Assembly (NCBI RefSeq): GCF_016887965.1
Contig: NZ_JAFDVD010000012.1
Span: 124,001-188,000, forward strand
Direction of reading: 5' to 3'
Length of the DNA stretch: 64,000 nucleotides
Origin: Phycicoccus sonneratiae
Lineage (GTDB): Bacteria; Actinomycetota; Actinomycetes; Actinomycetales; Dermatophilaceae
Made by a program: the position numbers and the translations under genes
The notes under the pieces: model-generated
The model's database searches: none
Seen by the model: only the letters and a program-made list of their open reading frames with translations
What the model was told of the DNA's origin: nothing
Part shown: in pieces, positions 7,768 to 15,850 of the stretch
Layout: every line of letters begins with the position of its first letter
Position numbering within the stretch: the stretch's first letter is position 1

Positions 7768-8772
7768 TCACGCCCCGTCGATGAGCCGCGCCACCGCCTT
7801 CTCGATGGCCGCCTGCCGCTTGGCGTCCTCCCGGTACCGCTTCGCCAGCGTGCCGGCGATCGTCACGCCGTCCTCGTACTGGTCGATGACCCGCGGGTCG
7901 ATGTAGGACTTGCGCGCGATCGTCGGGGTGTTGCCGAGGTAGGCCGACACCTCCTCGACCGCCGCCTTGACCGCCCGCTTCCGCGAGGCGACCGTGTCAC
8001 CCTTCTCCGGCGACTCGGCGAGCGCCACCGCCGCCAGCACCGTCGCGTGCCACGTCCGGAAGTCCTTGGCCGTGAGGTCCTCGGCGACCATCTGCGAGAT
8101 GTACTCGTTGACCGCCGACGCCTGCAGGTCGGCCCACTTCGCCTCGCCGCGGTAGGCGAGCAGCCGTTTCGACCCACCCCGCCGGCGCCGCATGTAGTTC
8201 AGCGAGTCGATGACCTGCGGATCGCTCACCGAGATCGAGTGCTCGATGCCGGACTTGCCGACGAAGGAGAAGACGAGGTCGGTGCCCTGCCGCCGGACGT
8301 GCCGCCGCTCGAGCGTCGTCAGCCCGAACGACCCGTTGGCGTCGGTGTAGGCGTCCGACCCGATCCGGAAGTACCCGAGGTCGAGCAGCCGGGTGGCCGT
8401 CGCCGCCGCGCGGGCCAGCGGCATCCCCTCCCCCGCGAGGTCCTCGATGATGCGCTCGCGCGCCTTGGCCAGCCGGGTGCCGGCGGCCTTGACGCGGTCG
8501 AACTTCAGCTCGTCGCGGGCGGTGCGCCAGTCCGGGTGGTAGAGGTACTGGCGCCGGCCCGCGGCATCGGTGCCGATGGCCTGGATGTGACCGTTGGGGT
8601 GTGGGCAGATCCACACGTCCTGCCACGCGGGCGGGATGGCGAGCGAGCGGATCCGCTCGACCTCCTCCTTCGGGAGCGCGTCCCCCCCGGCGTCGCGGTA
8701 CGAGAAACCCTTCCCGGCCCGCTTCCGCGTCCACCCCGCCGACCGCGGGGACACCCGCCGCAACCTCGCCAT
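7768..8772 (-). CDS. DNA topoisomerase IB (eukaryotic/poxvirus type)
   Basis: 334 aa, a usual length for bacterial TopIB. It relaxes supercoils through a 3'-phosphotyrosyl intermediate. The catalytic tyrosine is in RKSYIDPRVI near the C-terminus, the catalytic histidine/arginine region is KDFRTWHATVLAAV, and the N-terminal domain has IPPAWQDVWICPHPNGHIQA. All landmarks of the family are present. A minus-strand TAGGGT (8779-8784) lies 6 nt before the ATG, again suggesting a leaderless mRNA. It is transcribed alone. Confidence 0.9.
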   Translation of the reverse strand: MARLRRVSPRSAGWTRKRAGKGFSYRDAGGDALPKEEVERIRSLAIPPAWQDVWICPHPNGHIQAIGTDAAGRRQYLYHPDWRTARDELKFDRVKAAGTRLAKARERIIEDLAGEGMPLARAAATATRLLDLGYFRIGSDAYTDANGSFGLTTLERRHVRRQGTDLVFSFVGKSGIEHSISVSDPQVIDSLNYMRRRRGGSKRLLAYRGEAKWADLQASAVNEYISQMVAEDLTAKDFRTWHATVLAAVALAESPEKGDTVASRKRAVKAAVEEVSAYLGNTPTIARKSYIDPRVIDQYEDGVTIAGTLAKRYREDAKRQAAIEKAVARLIDGA

Positions 8773-8889
8773 GCCCGGACCCTACCCACGACCGGACGGG
8801 GCCAAGCCCGCAGGTCAGCACAGGTTCGACGGCGCGGGTCCGACGGCGCGGTTTGGGCGGCGGACCCGCCGTGTGGGACCGTGACCCCC

Positions 8890-9687
8890 ATGCCCGGCCT
8901 CTCGACCGACGCCGTCGCCGACCTCCTGCGCGAGGTCGCCGCCGAGGTCATCACCCCCCGGTTCCGCTCGCTCTCCGAGGGCGAGGTCATGGAGAAGAAC
9001 CCCGGCGACCTCGTCACCGTCGCCGACCGCGAGGCCGAGGTCGTCATCACCCGGCGCCTCACCGAGGCCTACCCGGACGCCGTCGTCCTCGGCGAGGAGG
9101 CCTTCGCCGGCGACCACGCCCTGATGGACCGCTACCTCGCGGCCGACCACGCCTTCACGGTCGACCCCGTGGACGGCACGAAGAACTTCGTCCACGGCTC
9201 CCCCGACCACGCGGTGATGGTCGCCGAGGTGGTCCGCGGCGAGACGGTCCGCGCGTGGGTCCACCAGCCCGAGCACGGCCGGACCTGGGTGGCGGAGAGG
9301 GGATCCGGCACGTTCCGCGACGGAGAGCGGATGCGCACCACCCCCGTCCCCGACGACCGCGCACCGCAGGGCGTCACCTCGATGTGGTCCCTGCGCGACC
9401 AGTCCCTCGGCGACCTGCCCGCGATGCGCCTCTCGTGGGTCTGCTGCGGCGTCGACTACCCGAAGCTCGTCGAGGGCGCCACCGACTACATCGTCTACTC
9501 GCGCTCCAACCCCTGGGACCACGCGCCCGGCACGCTGCTCGTCACCGAGGCCGGCGGCGCCGTCGTGCACCCCGACGGCTCGCCCTACGGCCCGCGGTCG
9601 ACCCGGCCCGGGCTCGTGGTCGCCGTCGACGCCCACACCTGCCGCGCGGTGCAACGGCGCGCGGCCGACCAGTTCAGCCGGGCCTGA
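8890..9687 (+). CDS. Inositol monophosphatase family phosphatase
   Basis: 265 aa. The metal-binding motifs of the lithium-sensitive phosphatase family are intact: GEEAF, DPVDGTKNFVHG and, in the C-terminal half, WDHAPGTLLVTEAGG. In actinobacteria such enzymes act on inositol-phosphate, histidinol-phosphate or fructose-1,6-bisphosphate; the sequence alone does not choose between them. An in-frame GTG at 8881 is an alternative start. ATG 8890 is preferred because a GACCGT element ends 7 nt before it. The gene converges with the membrane protein at 9695 and the two stops share a short stem (9684-9698). Confidence 0.8.
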   Translation: MPGLSTDAVADLLREVAAEVITPRFRSLSEGEVMEKNPGDLVTVADREAEVVITRRLTEAYPDAVVLGEEAFAGDHALMDRYLAADHAFTVDPVDGTKNFVHGSPDHAVMVAEVVRGETVRAWVHQPEHGRTWVAERGSGTFRDGERMRTTPVPDDRAPQGVTSMWSLRDQSLGDLPAMRLSWVCCGVDYPKLVEGATDYIVYSRSNPWDHAPGTLLVTEAGGAVVHPDGSPYGPRSTRPGLVVAVDAHTCRAVQRRAADQFSRA

Positions 9688-9698
9688 GCGCGACTCAG
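9684..9698. terminator. Short hairpin embedding both convergent stop codons
   Basis: CTGAG (9684-9688) and CTCAG (9694-9698) pair around CGCGA. The TGA of the phosphatase gene and the TGA of the facing gene (9695-9697 on the minus strand) are opposite each other in the stem. It is short, so termination strength is uncertain. Confidence 0.4.
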
Positions 9699-11728
9699 CC
9701 GGCCGGCACCTCGGCCACCGACACCCGCACCCCACCCCGGTCGGTCTTCCGGGGCGGACGGTCGAGCGCGTGCTCCTCCTCGGGGAACCGGATGTCGACG
9801 ACCGATCGCGGCGCCAGCCCCAACCCCTCGATCGCCTCGGGCCCGTCGGCGGCGAGCACGACGAGCCGGCGTCCCGACGCGGACGCCCCGCGCGCCATCT
9901 CGGCGACGACGTCGGCCAGCCGTGCCGGGTCCTGGCGCACCGGCGTCGTCGCGACGAGGTAGGGCACGCCGCACATCCCGCGCACGGTCTGCGGCCACTC
10001 CGAGGACGCGCGGCTGTCGATGCCGAGCACGACGTCGTCGGGGCGCAGCACCCCGCACACGTCGTCGACGGCGGCCAGCGACCCGCGCTCGACCCCGACA
10101 CCGCGGAACGGCCACGTCGCCAGCACCGCGGGCACCCCCACGGCCAGAACCGTCAGCACGGCGACCACCGGTGTGCCCCAACGCTTCCCGGAGGACGACA
10201 ACCGACGCGCCGACCACGCCGCCGCCACCACGACGAGGAGGACGACGAACGGCAGCGCGACGAGCAGCCGCCGGTCGGCCCACGGGTGGTCGGGCGTGAT
10301 GCCCGGGCGCAGCAGCGTGAGCACGGTGGACGCGGCCGCGACGAACAGCGCCGGAGCCCACGGTTCGAGGCGCCCACCACCGAGCCCGGCCAGCGCCCGA
10401 CGCAGCAGCAGCGCCAGCGCGACGAGGGCCACGACGAGCGCCACCCACCCGACGTACCAGGACAGCCAGTCGACGGTGTGCTCGGCGTAGGTGCGTCCGC
10501 CGTCAACGGGCAGGCCCTGCCGGCGCTGCATCCCCGCGACGTAGCGCGACCCCGGGTCGTCCGGGTCCTGGCGCACGGTCATCCACCACGGCCGGCTCCA
10601 CAGGACGAGCCCGGTGAGGACGACCAGCCCGGCCAGCACGTCCGGGGCCCGCCGGACGACCGGACCCGGCAGCCGCCGCCCCCGCCGCCACAGCCACAGG
10701 CCCCCGAGCGAGCCCGCGAGCACGACGACCGCGATGGCCACGAGCGGCAGCAGGCTCGCGTGGATGTCCCCGAGGTACCGGTACGAGAGCCCGACCGCGA
10801 GGGCCCACGCCACCACTGTCGAGCCCGCGATCCCGAGGACCGCCGGACGCACCCAGCGTCGCCCCAGCGCCGCGCCGACCGCGAGGAACGGCACGAGGAG
10901 CAGCACCTCGCGCAGCGCGTCGACCCGCGCGAGGGCCGTGCCCCCGACGAGCACCCCACCGAGCAGCGCGAGCCGCCGGGTGGCCGGGTCGTCGTCCTCG
11001 CCCCCCACCGCGAGGGTGAGCGCCAGCAGCCCGCCGAGGAGCGTGAGCAGCGCGAGCTGCTCGGAGTAGGTGCCGCGGGCGACGTTGAGCACCGGGAAGA
11101 GCACCGCCGTGAGCCCGGCGGCGGCCACCCCCCACCACGACCCCGCGAGGTGCGCGCCGAGCAGCCCGACGAGGAGCACCCCGAGGGCCATGACGACCGC
11201 CGGCAGGAGCTGGGCGAGCGACGGCCCGCCGGCCCACACCCCGAAGCCGTAGACGACCGCCGGCGCCATGAGGAACTGCGGCTGCACGGCCGGCTCGTCC
11301 ACCGACCCCACCTGGTAGAACGCCGCGCTGGCCAGCGTCACGTCACCGCGCGCCAAGGCCGCCCCCGCCCCGAGCGCCGCGACGTCGACCGGCACCACCC
11401 GCTCGTGCGTGCGCGCCAGGCTCACCGCCGCCTGGAGGTTGCTCGCGGCGTCCCGCCGGGGCAGCACGTGCTCGGAGTGGGTGACCCCCGCGTACACGGC
11501 GAACCCGACGACCAGCGCGACGAGCGCCGCCCCGGCCGCCGGCCCGAGACGCACCCCCGGGACCCCCCGCACGAGCACGGCCGCCCCCGCCGCGACGAGC
11601 ACCGCCACCGGCCAGGCCACCCACGGCGACCACCAGCCGAGCGCCGCCAGCACCCCGCCGACGGTCGTGACGCCGACGACCCACAGGCCCGCGGCGAGGG
11701 CCGAGGCCGTGACGGCCCGGCCGGTCAC
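9695..11728 (-). CDS. Large multi-pass membrane protein, GT-C glycosyltransferase-like
   Basis: 677 aa. About a dozen hydrophobic helices are followed by a soluble C-terminal region of about 130 residues. The first extracytoplasmic loop (HSEHVLPRRDAASNLQAA) contains the acidic/arginine pattern often seen in GT-C enzymes, which use polyprenyl-phosphate sugars outside the membrane. No family could be named with confidence. The GTG at 11728 overlaps the tagD stop (GTGA), so it is translationally coupled to CDP-glycerol synthesis and may act in teichoic acid decoration (inference). Confidence 0.65.
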   Translation of the reverse strand: MTGRAVTASALAAGLWVVGVTTVGGVLAALGWWSPWVAWPVAVLVAAGAAVLVRGVPGVRLGPAAGAALVALVVGFAVYAGVTHSEHVLPRRDAASNLQAAVSLARTHERVVPVDVAALGAGAALARGDVTLASAAFYQVGSVDEPAVQPQFLMAPAVVYGFGVWAGGPSLAQLLPAVVMALGVLLVGLLGAHLAGSWWGVAAAGLTAVLFPVLNVARGTYSEQLALLTLLGGLLALTLAVGGEDDDPATRRLALLGGVLVGGTALARVDALREVLLLVPFLAVGAALGRRWVRPAVLGIAGSTVVAWALAVGLSYRYLGDIHASLLPLVAIAVVVLAGSLGGLWLWRRGRRLPGPVVRRAPDVLAGLVVLTGLVLWSRPWWMTVRQDPDDPGSRYVAGMQRRQGLPVDGGRTYAEHTVDWLSWYVGWVALVVALVALALLLRRALAGLGGGRLEPWAPALFVAAASTVLTLLRPGITPDHPWADRRLLVALPFVVLLVVVAAAWSARRLSSSGKRWGTPVVAVLTVLAVGVPAVLATWPFRGVGVERGSLAAVDDVCGVLRPDDVVLGIDSRASSEWPQTVRGMCGVPYLVATTPVRQDPARLADVVAEMARGASASGRRLVVLAADGPEAIEGLGLAPRSVVDIRFPEEEHALDRPPRKTDRGGVRVSVAEVPAG

Positions 11729-12129
11729 GACCCGAGGCCGGCGATGTGCTCGATGATGCCCGTCGTCGAGACCGAGGGGGTGCGCGGCAGGTAGACGACC
11801 TCGCACACGTCGGAGACCCAGTCGAACTTGCCGGCCCAGTCGTCGCCCATGACGAGGACGTCGGCGCCGTGCCCGACGACGTAGTCGCGCTTGGCCTCGA
11901 GCGACTCCTCGACGAACACCTCGTCGACGACGCGCAGGGCCCGGACGATCTCCATCCGCTCGTCCTGCGTGTACACCGGCGGACGGCCCTTCTTGCTGAC
12001 GTTGAGGGCGTCGGCGGAGACACCGACGACGAGCCGGTCGCCGAGCGCGGCGGCGCGCTCGAGCACGCGGACGTGTCCGACGTGGAAGACGTCGAAGGTC
12101 CCGAACGTGATGACGGTGCGCCCACTCAT
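11725..12129 (-). CDS. tagD: Glycerol-3-phosphate cytidylyltransferase
   Basis: 134 aa, the normal length for TagD. It makes CDP-glycerol from CTP and glycerol-3-phosphate. The HxGH nucleotidyl-transfer motif is HVGH within TFDVFHVGHVRVL. The conserved C-terminal RTPSVSTTGII corresponds to the family's RTxGISTT motif. CDP-glycerol would feed the CDP-polyol phosphotransferases at 25839-29428, 34925-36082 and 37191-39515. A minus-strand TAGGCT (12138-12143) lies 8 nt before the ATG. The promoter is back-to-back with that of the TIGR03089 gene. Confidence 0.88.
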   Translation of the reverse strand: MSGRTVITFGTFDVFHVGHVRVLERAAALGDRLVVGVSADALNVSKKGRPPVYTQDERMEIVRALRVVDEVFVEESLEAKRDYVVGHGADVLVMGDDWAGKFDWVSDVCEVVYLPRTPSVSTTGIIEHIAGLGS

Positions 12130-12137
12130 GGTCAGCG

Positions 12138-12166
12138 AGCCTAGTCGGTGGCCGCGTTGCTACCGT
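12138..12166. promoter_or_regulatory. Divergent leaderless promoters of tagD and the TIGR03089 gene
   Basis: Minus-strand TAGGCT (12138-12143) serves tagD. Plus-strand TACCGT (12161-12166) lies 7 nt before the ATG at 12174. Only 17 bp separate the two -10 boxes, so the -35 regions must interleave. Confidence 0.5.
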
Positions 12167-12173
12167 GCGGGCG

Positions 12174-12899
12174 ATGGCCCCCTCCGCCCGCACCCCCGCC
12201 GCCCTGCTCGCCGACCTCGTCGCGGCCGACCCGGGCCGCCCGCGGGTCACCGTCTACGACGACACCGACGGCCCGACCCGGGGCGAGCGCGTCGAGCTGT
12301 CGGCCCGGGTGCTCGCCAACTGGGTCGCCAAGGCCGGCAACCTCCTCCAGGACGAGCTCGACGCCGGGCCGGGCACCGTCGTGCGGCTCGCGCTGCCGCC
12401 GCACTGGCGCACCCTCTACTGGGCGCTCGCGGCGTGGTCGGTCGGCGCCTGTGTCGAGGTGGCCGGGCCGGACGAGGACGGCAGCGGCGCCGACGTCGTC
12501 GTCACCGACGACCCCGCGCGCGGGGCCGGCGCGGGCGACCTCGTCGTCGTCACGCTCGCGGCGCTGGCCCGTCAGGCCGCGGTCGAGGTGCCCGCCGGAG
12601 CGGTCGACGAGGCCCGCCAGCTGGCCACCCACGGCGACGTGCTCGTCGCCCACGAGGAGCCGGACGCGGACGACGTCGCCCTGCGCACCGGCAGCACGCG
12701 GCTCACCTTCGCCGGGGTCGTCCCGACGGACGCCACGGGCGGCCGGGTGCACACGCAGACCACGGACCCCGCCGGGCTGCTGCGCACCGCGCTCGCCGCC
12801 TGGGCGGGCGACGGGTCGGTCGTGCTCACCCGGGGCACGCCGCAGCCGGACGCCCTCGCCGCGAGGCTCGCGAGCGAGGGCGTCACCGCCACGGCCTGA
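12174..12899 (+). CDS. TIGR03089 family protein (AMP-binding-related)
   Basis: 241 aa from the preferred ATG. A GTG three codons upstream (12165) is possible, but the TACCGT box at 12161-12166 would place the transcript start at the ATG. The protein resembles the N-terminal part of acyl-adenylate-forming enzymes (RVTVYDDTDG...ELSARVLANWVAKAGNLLQDEL...VRLALPPHWRT). It lacks the ATP-binding P-loop and the C-terminal catalytic domain. TIGR03089 is an actinobacterial family of unknown function, and activity as a ligase is unlikely. Confidence 0.75.
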   Translation: MAPSARTPAALLADLVAADPGRPRVTVYDDTDGPTRGERVELSARVLANWVAKAGNLLQDELDAGPGTVVRLALPPHWRTLYWALAAWSVGACVEVAGPDEDGSGADVVVTDDPARGAGAGDLVVVTLAALARQAAVEVPAGAVDEARQLATHGDVLVAHEEPDADDVALRTGSTRLTFAGVVPTDATGGRVHTQTTDPAGLLRTALAAWAGDGSVVLTRGTPQPDALAARLASEGVTATA

Positions 12900-12909
12900 G
12901 CCGCCGCGG

Positions 12910-14745
12910 TCAGCGGGAGCGGGCCTCCACGGCCTTCCACGTGAGGGTCGCGACGACGCCGGTCTGCGCGAGGTGCGAGGCCTTCTGGGCCGCCTTGACC
13001 GCGGCCTCGGTCGCGGGGCCGTAGGAGCCGTCGGCGGTGATGCGCAGGGCCTTCTGGAGGGCGACGACTCCGGCTCCGTGCGAGCCGCGCCGCAGGACGG
13101 TGTTCCAGTACGGCAGCAGCGGGTGGGCGCTGCGCTCGACCGCGTCCCACGTCGCCCGGTCGACGACACCGGTCGCCTTGAGGCCGGCCGCGCGCTGGAA
13201 CGAGACGACGCGGGCCTGGGTCGCCGAGGAGTACCGGCCGTCGACCGCGAGCCCGCCGAGGGCCTGCTGGAGCACCTTCACCGCGCTGCCGGTGGAGCCG
13301 GTGCGCAGCGTCGTGCCCTTGACGGGCGTGAACTCGGTCGCCGTGACGGCGGACGAGGAGGCGGGGGCGGCCGTGGCCGGCGCCACGGTCTTCGCCGCGG
13401 ACGAGCCGCCCGCGAGGACCTTCCAGTCCTTGGCGTCGATCACCCCGTCGACCGCCAGACCCTTCGACTTCTGCCAGGTCTTGACCCGGGCGAGGGTCTT
13501 CGGGCCGAACGACCCGTCGACGACGAGCCCGCCGACCGCCTTCTGGAGGGCCTTGACCGCCTCGCCCCGGCTGTGCAGCCGCAGGACGACGCCGGAGTAC
13601 TTGGCGAGCGGGCTGGTGGTCGTGCTCGAGCCCGAGGCCTTCTTGCCCATGAGCGCGTTCCAGACCCGGCTGTCGACGACGCCGTTCTGGGTCAGGCCCT
13701 TGGACTTCTGGTACGCCTTGACCCGCGCCTCGGTGGCCGGCCCGAACGACCCGTCGACCGCGAGCTTGCCGATCGCCTTCTGCAGGGCCTTGACGGCCTC
13801 GCCGCGCGAGCCGCGGCGCAGCACGGTGCCGGCGTACTTGGCGAGCGAGGACGAGGTCGAGGAGCCCGACCCGGCCGGCCCGGTCGTCCCCGGTGCCGCG
13901 ATGAGCGCGTTCCAGACGCGGCTGTCGACGATGCCGTTCTCGGAGAGGCCCTTGGACTTCTGGTACGCCTTGACCCGCGCCTCGGTGGCCGGCCCGAACG
14001 AGCCGTCGACCGCGAGGCCGCCGATCGTCTTCTGGAGCACCTCGACGGGCTTGCCGCGCGAGCCGCGCCGCAGCGTGACCTTGACGTAGTCCTTGGGGTC
14101 GTTCGACATCTGCTGCGGCGTGCTCGGCGGGCCGGTGAGGTAGGTCGTCACGGCCGTGCCGGTCCACCACGAGGTGCGCTTGACCGCGCCGTCCCAGGTG
14201 AACGAGATGTGGATGTGGTCGGTGTGCGGCGAGGAGCCGGTGTACTTCGTCCAGCCGCGCTCGGGCGCCCACGCCTTCCACTGCTGCCGGTTCCAGATGA
14301 GGTAGTTGACGCCGAGCCGGCGGGCCATCGCGCCGGGACGGCCCTGGGCGTCGGGGGCGGCCAGCCAGCGGGTGATGGCGTTGCCGAGGGCGAGGTCGGA
14401 GGCCTTGTTCGCGTTGAGCATCCAGTCCAGCGCCCGGCCCTCCCCGTGCTCCTGGTCGCACTTGCGGAGGACGCCCCAGACGTGCTTGCCGTAGGTGGCG
14501 TCGAGGAGCTTGGCGAACGCCACCGGGCCGACCTGGTTCTCGGTGAGGCAGAGCGTGCCCGGCTGGTACGGCGGTGCGACGTCGAGCGCGCTCGGCAGGG
14601 TCCGGTCCGGCTTCGGCAGCGGGATGGTGGCCGCCTCGGCCGTGCCCCCCGCGAGGGGGAGGACGATGACGGACGCCGAGAGCGCACCGAGGGTGCGCAC
14701 GGGGACCCGTCGCAGCGGCGACGGGTCGGGGCTGGGCAGGGTCAC
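12910..14745 (-). CDS. Secreted peptidoglycan-binding protein with five PG-binding repeats and a LAS-peptidase-like domain
   Basis: 611 aa. An N-terminal signal sequence ending around GGTAEAA is followed by an ARB_07466-like domain (residues about 55-210). It contains EHGEGRALDWML and PHTDHIHISF, whose H/D/H spacing resembles the zinc site of LAS-type peptidases. Five PF01471-type peptidoglycan-binding modules follow, each with the core VDGSFGPATEARVKAYQKSKGL or a variant; repeats 1 and 2 are nearly identical. The GTG at 14745 has the site GGAGGAGCC just upstream; the longer frame to 14796 lacks one. It probably cuts or remodels the wall. Three 9-bp repeats lie 64 nt upstream of the start. 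Confidence 0.85.
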   Translation of the reverse strand: MTLPSPDPSPLRRVPVRTLGALSASVIVLPLAGGTAEAATIPLPKPDRTLPSALDVAPPYQPGTLCLTENQVGPVAFAKLLDATYGKHVWGVLRKCDQEHGEGRALDWMLNANKASDLALGNAITRWLAAPDAQGRPGAMARRLGVNYLIWNRQQWKAWAPERGWTKYTGSSPHTDHIHISFTWDGAVKRTSWWTGTAVTTYLTGPPSTPQQMSNDPKDYVKVTLRRGSRGKPVEVLQKTIGGLAVDGSFGPATEARVKAYQKSKGLSENGIVDSRVWNALIAAPGTTGPAGSGSSTSSSLAKYAGTVLRRGSRGEAVKALQKAIGKLAVDGSFGPATEARVKAYQKSKGLTQNGVVDSRVWNALMGKKASGSSTTTSPLAKYSGVVLRLHSRGEAVKALQKAVGGLVVDGSFGPKTLARVKTWQKSKGLAVDGVIDAKDWKVLAGGSSAAKTVAPATAAPASSSAVTATEFTPVKGTTLRTGSTGSAVKVLQQALGGLAVDGRYSSATQARVVSFQRAAGLKATGVVDRATWDAVERSAHPLLPYWNTVLRRGSHGAGVVALQKALRITADGSYGPATEAAVKAAQKASHLAQTGVVATLTWKAVEARSR

Positions 14746-14808
14746 GCAGGGCTCCTCCGACGAGCGGGCGCGCCCGGGGCAGGGGGCCGGGCGCACCCGG
14801 AATCCGTC

Positions 14809-14835
14809 GTCACAGACGTCACATCCGTCACCACT
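14809..14835 (+). promoter_or_regulatory. Triple 9-mer direct repeat GTCACA-NNN, MtrA-box-like
   Basis: GTCACAGAC, GTCACATCC and GTCACCACT follow each other with an exact 9-bp period. The site is 64-90 bp upstream of the leftward peptidoglycan hydrolase start. It resembles, from memory, the 9-mer direct repeats (GTCACAgcg) reported as MtrA targets in mycobacteria. MtrA controls wall-hydrolase genes in actinobacteria. A two-copy version at 19827-19844 precedes the second hydrolase gene. Confidence 0.5.
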
Positions 14836-15054
14836 GGATCACCGGGCACACCTGTTCTCTCATCGAGCGTGGCGCCTGCGCAACCGTTTCCGTCGAATTA
14901 CACACGTGTACTTGTGCGGGTCGGACCGTTCGGACGATGCCGCAGGTCAGCGGCCCGCGGGCGACCCCGGAGCCGCCCCGGGTGTCGCCCCGACCCGCTC
15001 CCCCGGCGCCCCTGTGTGGCCGGCACCCGTCGCCGGGGCCCGGTGGCCCCGCGC

Positions 15055-15060
15055 TAGGGT
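15055..15060 (+). promoter_or_regulatory. Leaderless -10 box TAGGGT of the CoA-transferase operon
   Basis: TAGGGT ends 7 nt before the ATG at 15068. No ribosome binding site precedes the ATG, which supports a leaderless transcript and fixes the start. The hairpin 15035-15050 occupies the -35 position. Confidence 0.6.
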
Positions 15061-15067
15061 GCCGAGC

Positions 15068-15850
15068 ATGGACAAGGTCGTCACCACGCCAGCCGAGGCC
15101 GTGGCCGGGATCTCCGACGGGGCCACCCTCGCCGTCGGTGGGTTCGGGCTCTGCGGCATCCCCTCGGTCCTCATCGCCGAGCTCCACCGGGCCGGCACGA
15201 CGGACCTCGAGGTCGTCTCCAACAACTGCGGGGTCGACGAGTGGGGGCTCGGCATCCTCCTGGCGAGCAAGCAGATCCGCCGGATGGTCTCCTCCTACGT
15301 CGGGGAGAACAAGGAGTTCGCCCGCCAGTACCTCGAGGGCGAGCTCGAGGTCGAGCTGACGCCGCAGGGCACGCTCGCCGAGCGGCTGCGGGCCGGCGGC
15401 GCCGGCATCCCCGCGTTCTTCACCCCGACCGGCGTCGGGTCCCAGGTCGCCGACGGCGGCCTGCCGTGGAAGTACGACGGCTCCGGCGGGGTCGAGAAGG
15501 CCTCCCCCGCCAAGGAGGTCCGCGTCTTCGCCGGCGCCGACGGCACCGAGCGCGAGTACGTCCTCGAGCACGCCATCGTCGCCGACTTCGGCCTCGTGCG
15601 CGCCTGGAAGGGCGACCGCCACGGCAACCTCGTCTTCAACAAGTCCTCCCGCAACTTCAACCCGCTGTGCGCGATGTCCGGCCGGGTCACCGTCGCCGAG
15701 GTCGAGGAGCTCGTCGAGCCCGGCGAGCTCGACCCCGACGAGGTGCACCTGCCCGGCATCTACGTCCAGCGCGTCCTGCCGCTCACCCCAGAGCAGGCCG
15801 CCGACAAGCACATCGAGAAGCGCACCGTCCGCGCGACCCAGGAGGCCTGA
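15068..15850 (+). CDS. 3-oxoacid CoA-transferase subunit A
   Basis: 260 aa. This is the alpha subunit of a family I CoA-transferase of the succinyl-CoA:3-ketoacid type, which activates acetoacetate. The N-terminal [17 protein letters not shown] is the CoA-binding glycine-rich signature. [14 protein letters not shown] and [15 protein letters not shown] are also family-typical. The beta subunit follows after 2 nt. Both subunits are full length, so the enzyme should be functional. The long upstream frame in the same phase is non-coding. Confidence 0.9.
   Translation: MDKVVTTPAEAVAGISDGATLAVGGFGLCGIPSVLIAELHRAGTTDLEVVSNNCGVDEWGLGILLASKQIRRMVSSYVGENKEFARQYLEGELEVELTPQGTLAERLRAGGAGIPAFFTPTGVGSQVADGGLPWKYDGSGGVEKASPAKEVRVFAGADGTEREYVLEHAIVADFGLVRAWKGDRHGNLVFNKSSRNFNPLCAMSGRVTVAEVEELVEPGELDPDEVHLPGIYVQRVLPLTPEQAADKHIEKRTVRATQEA

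Larger units (their letters stand above)
14746..15067. other. Intergenic region with regulatory-looking repeats
   Basis: 322 bp without a gene between the divergent peptidoglycan hydrolase and CoA-transferase genes. It holds the three direct 9-mers at 14809-14835 and an 8-bp palindrome ACACGTGT at 14902-14909 in an AT-richer patch. An inverted repeat GGGGCC-CGGT-GGCCCC (15035-15050) immediately precedes the TAGGGT -10 box (15055-15060). The last element covers the expected -35 region and could be an operator for the CoA-transferase genes. Confidence 0.55.

Noticed and set aside
7499-7906. Short open frames on both strands encoding repeated KGSL-type peptides over the 21-bp array
   Set aside because: The repeated peptides follow simply from a 21-bp (7-codon) repeat with no stops. 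Several frames are equally open, no start signals fit, and the palindromes, not the codons, are conserved.
14902-14909. ACACGTGT as a specific regulator site
   Set aside because: An 8-bp palindrome alone is weak evidence and no regulator gene is nearby. It is mentioned only within the intergenic entry.
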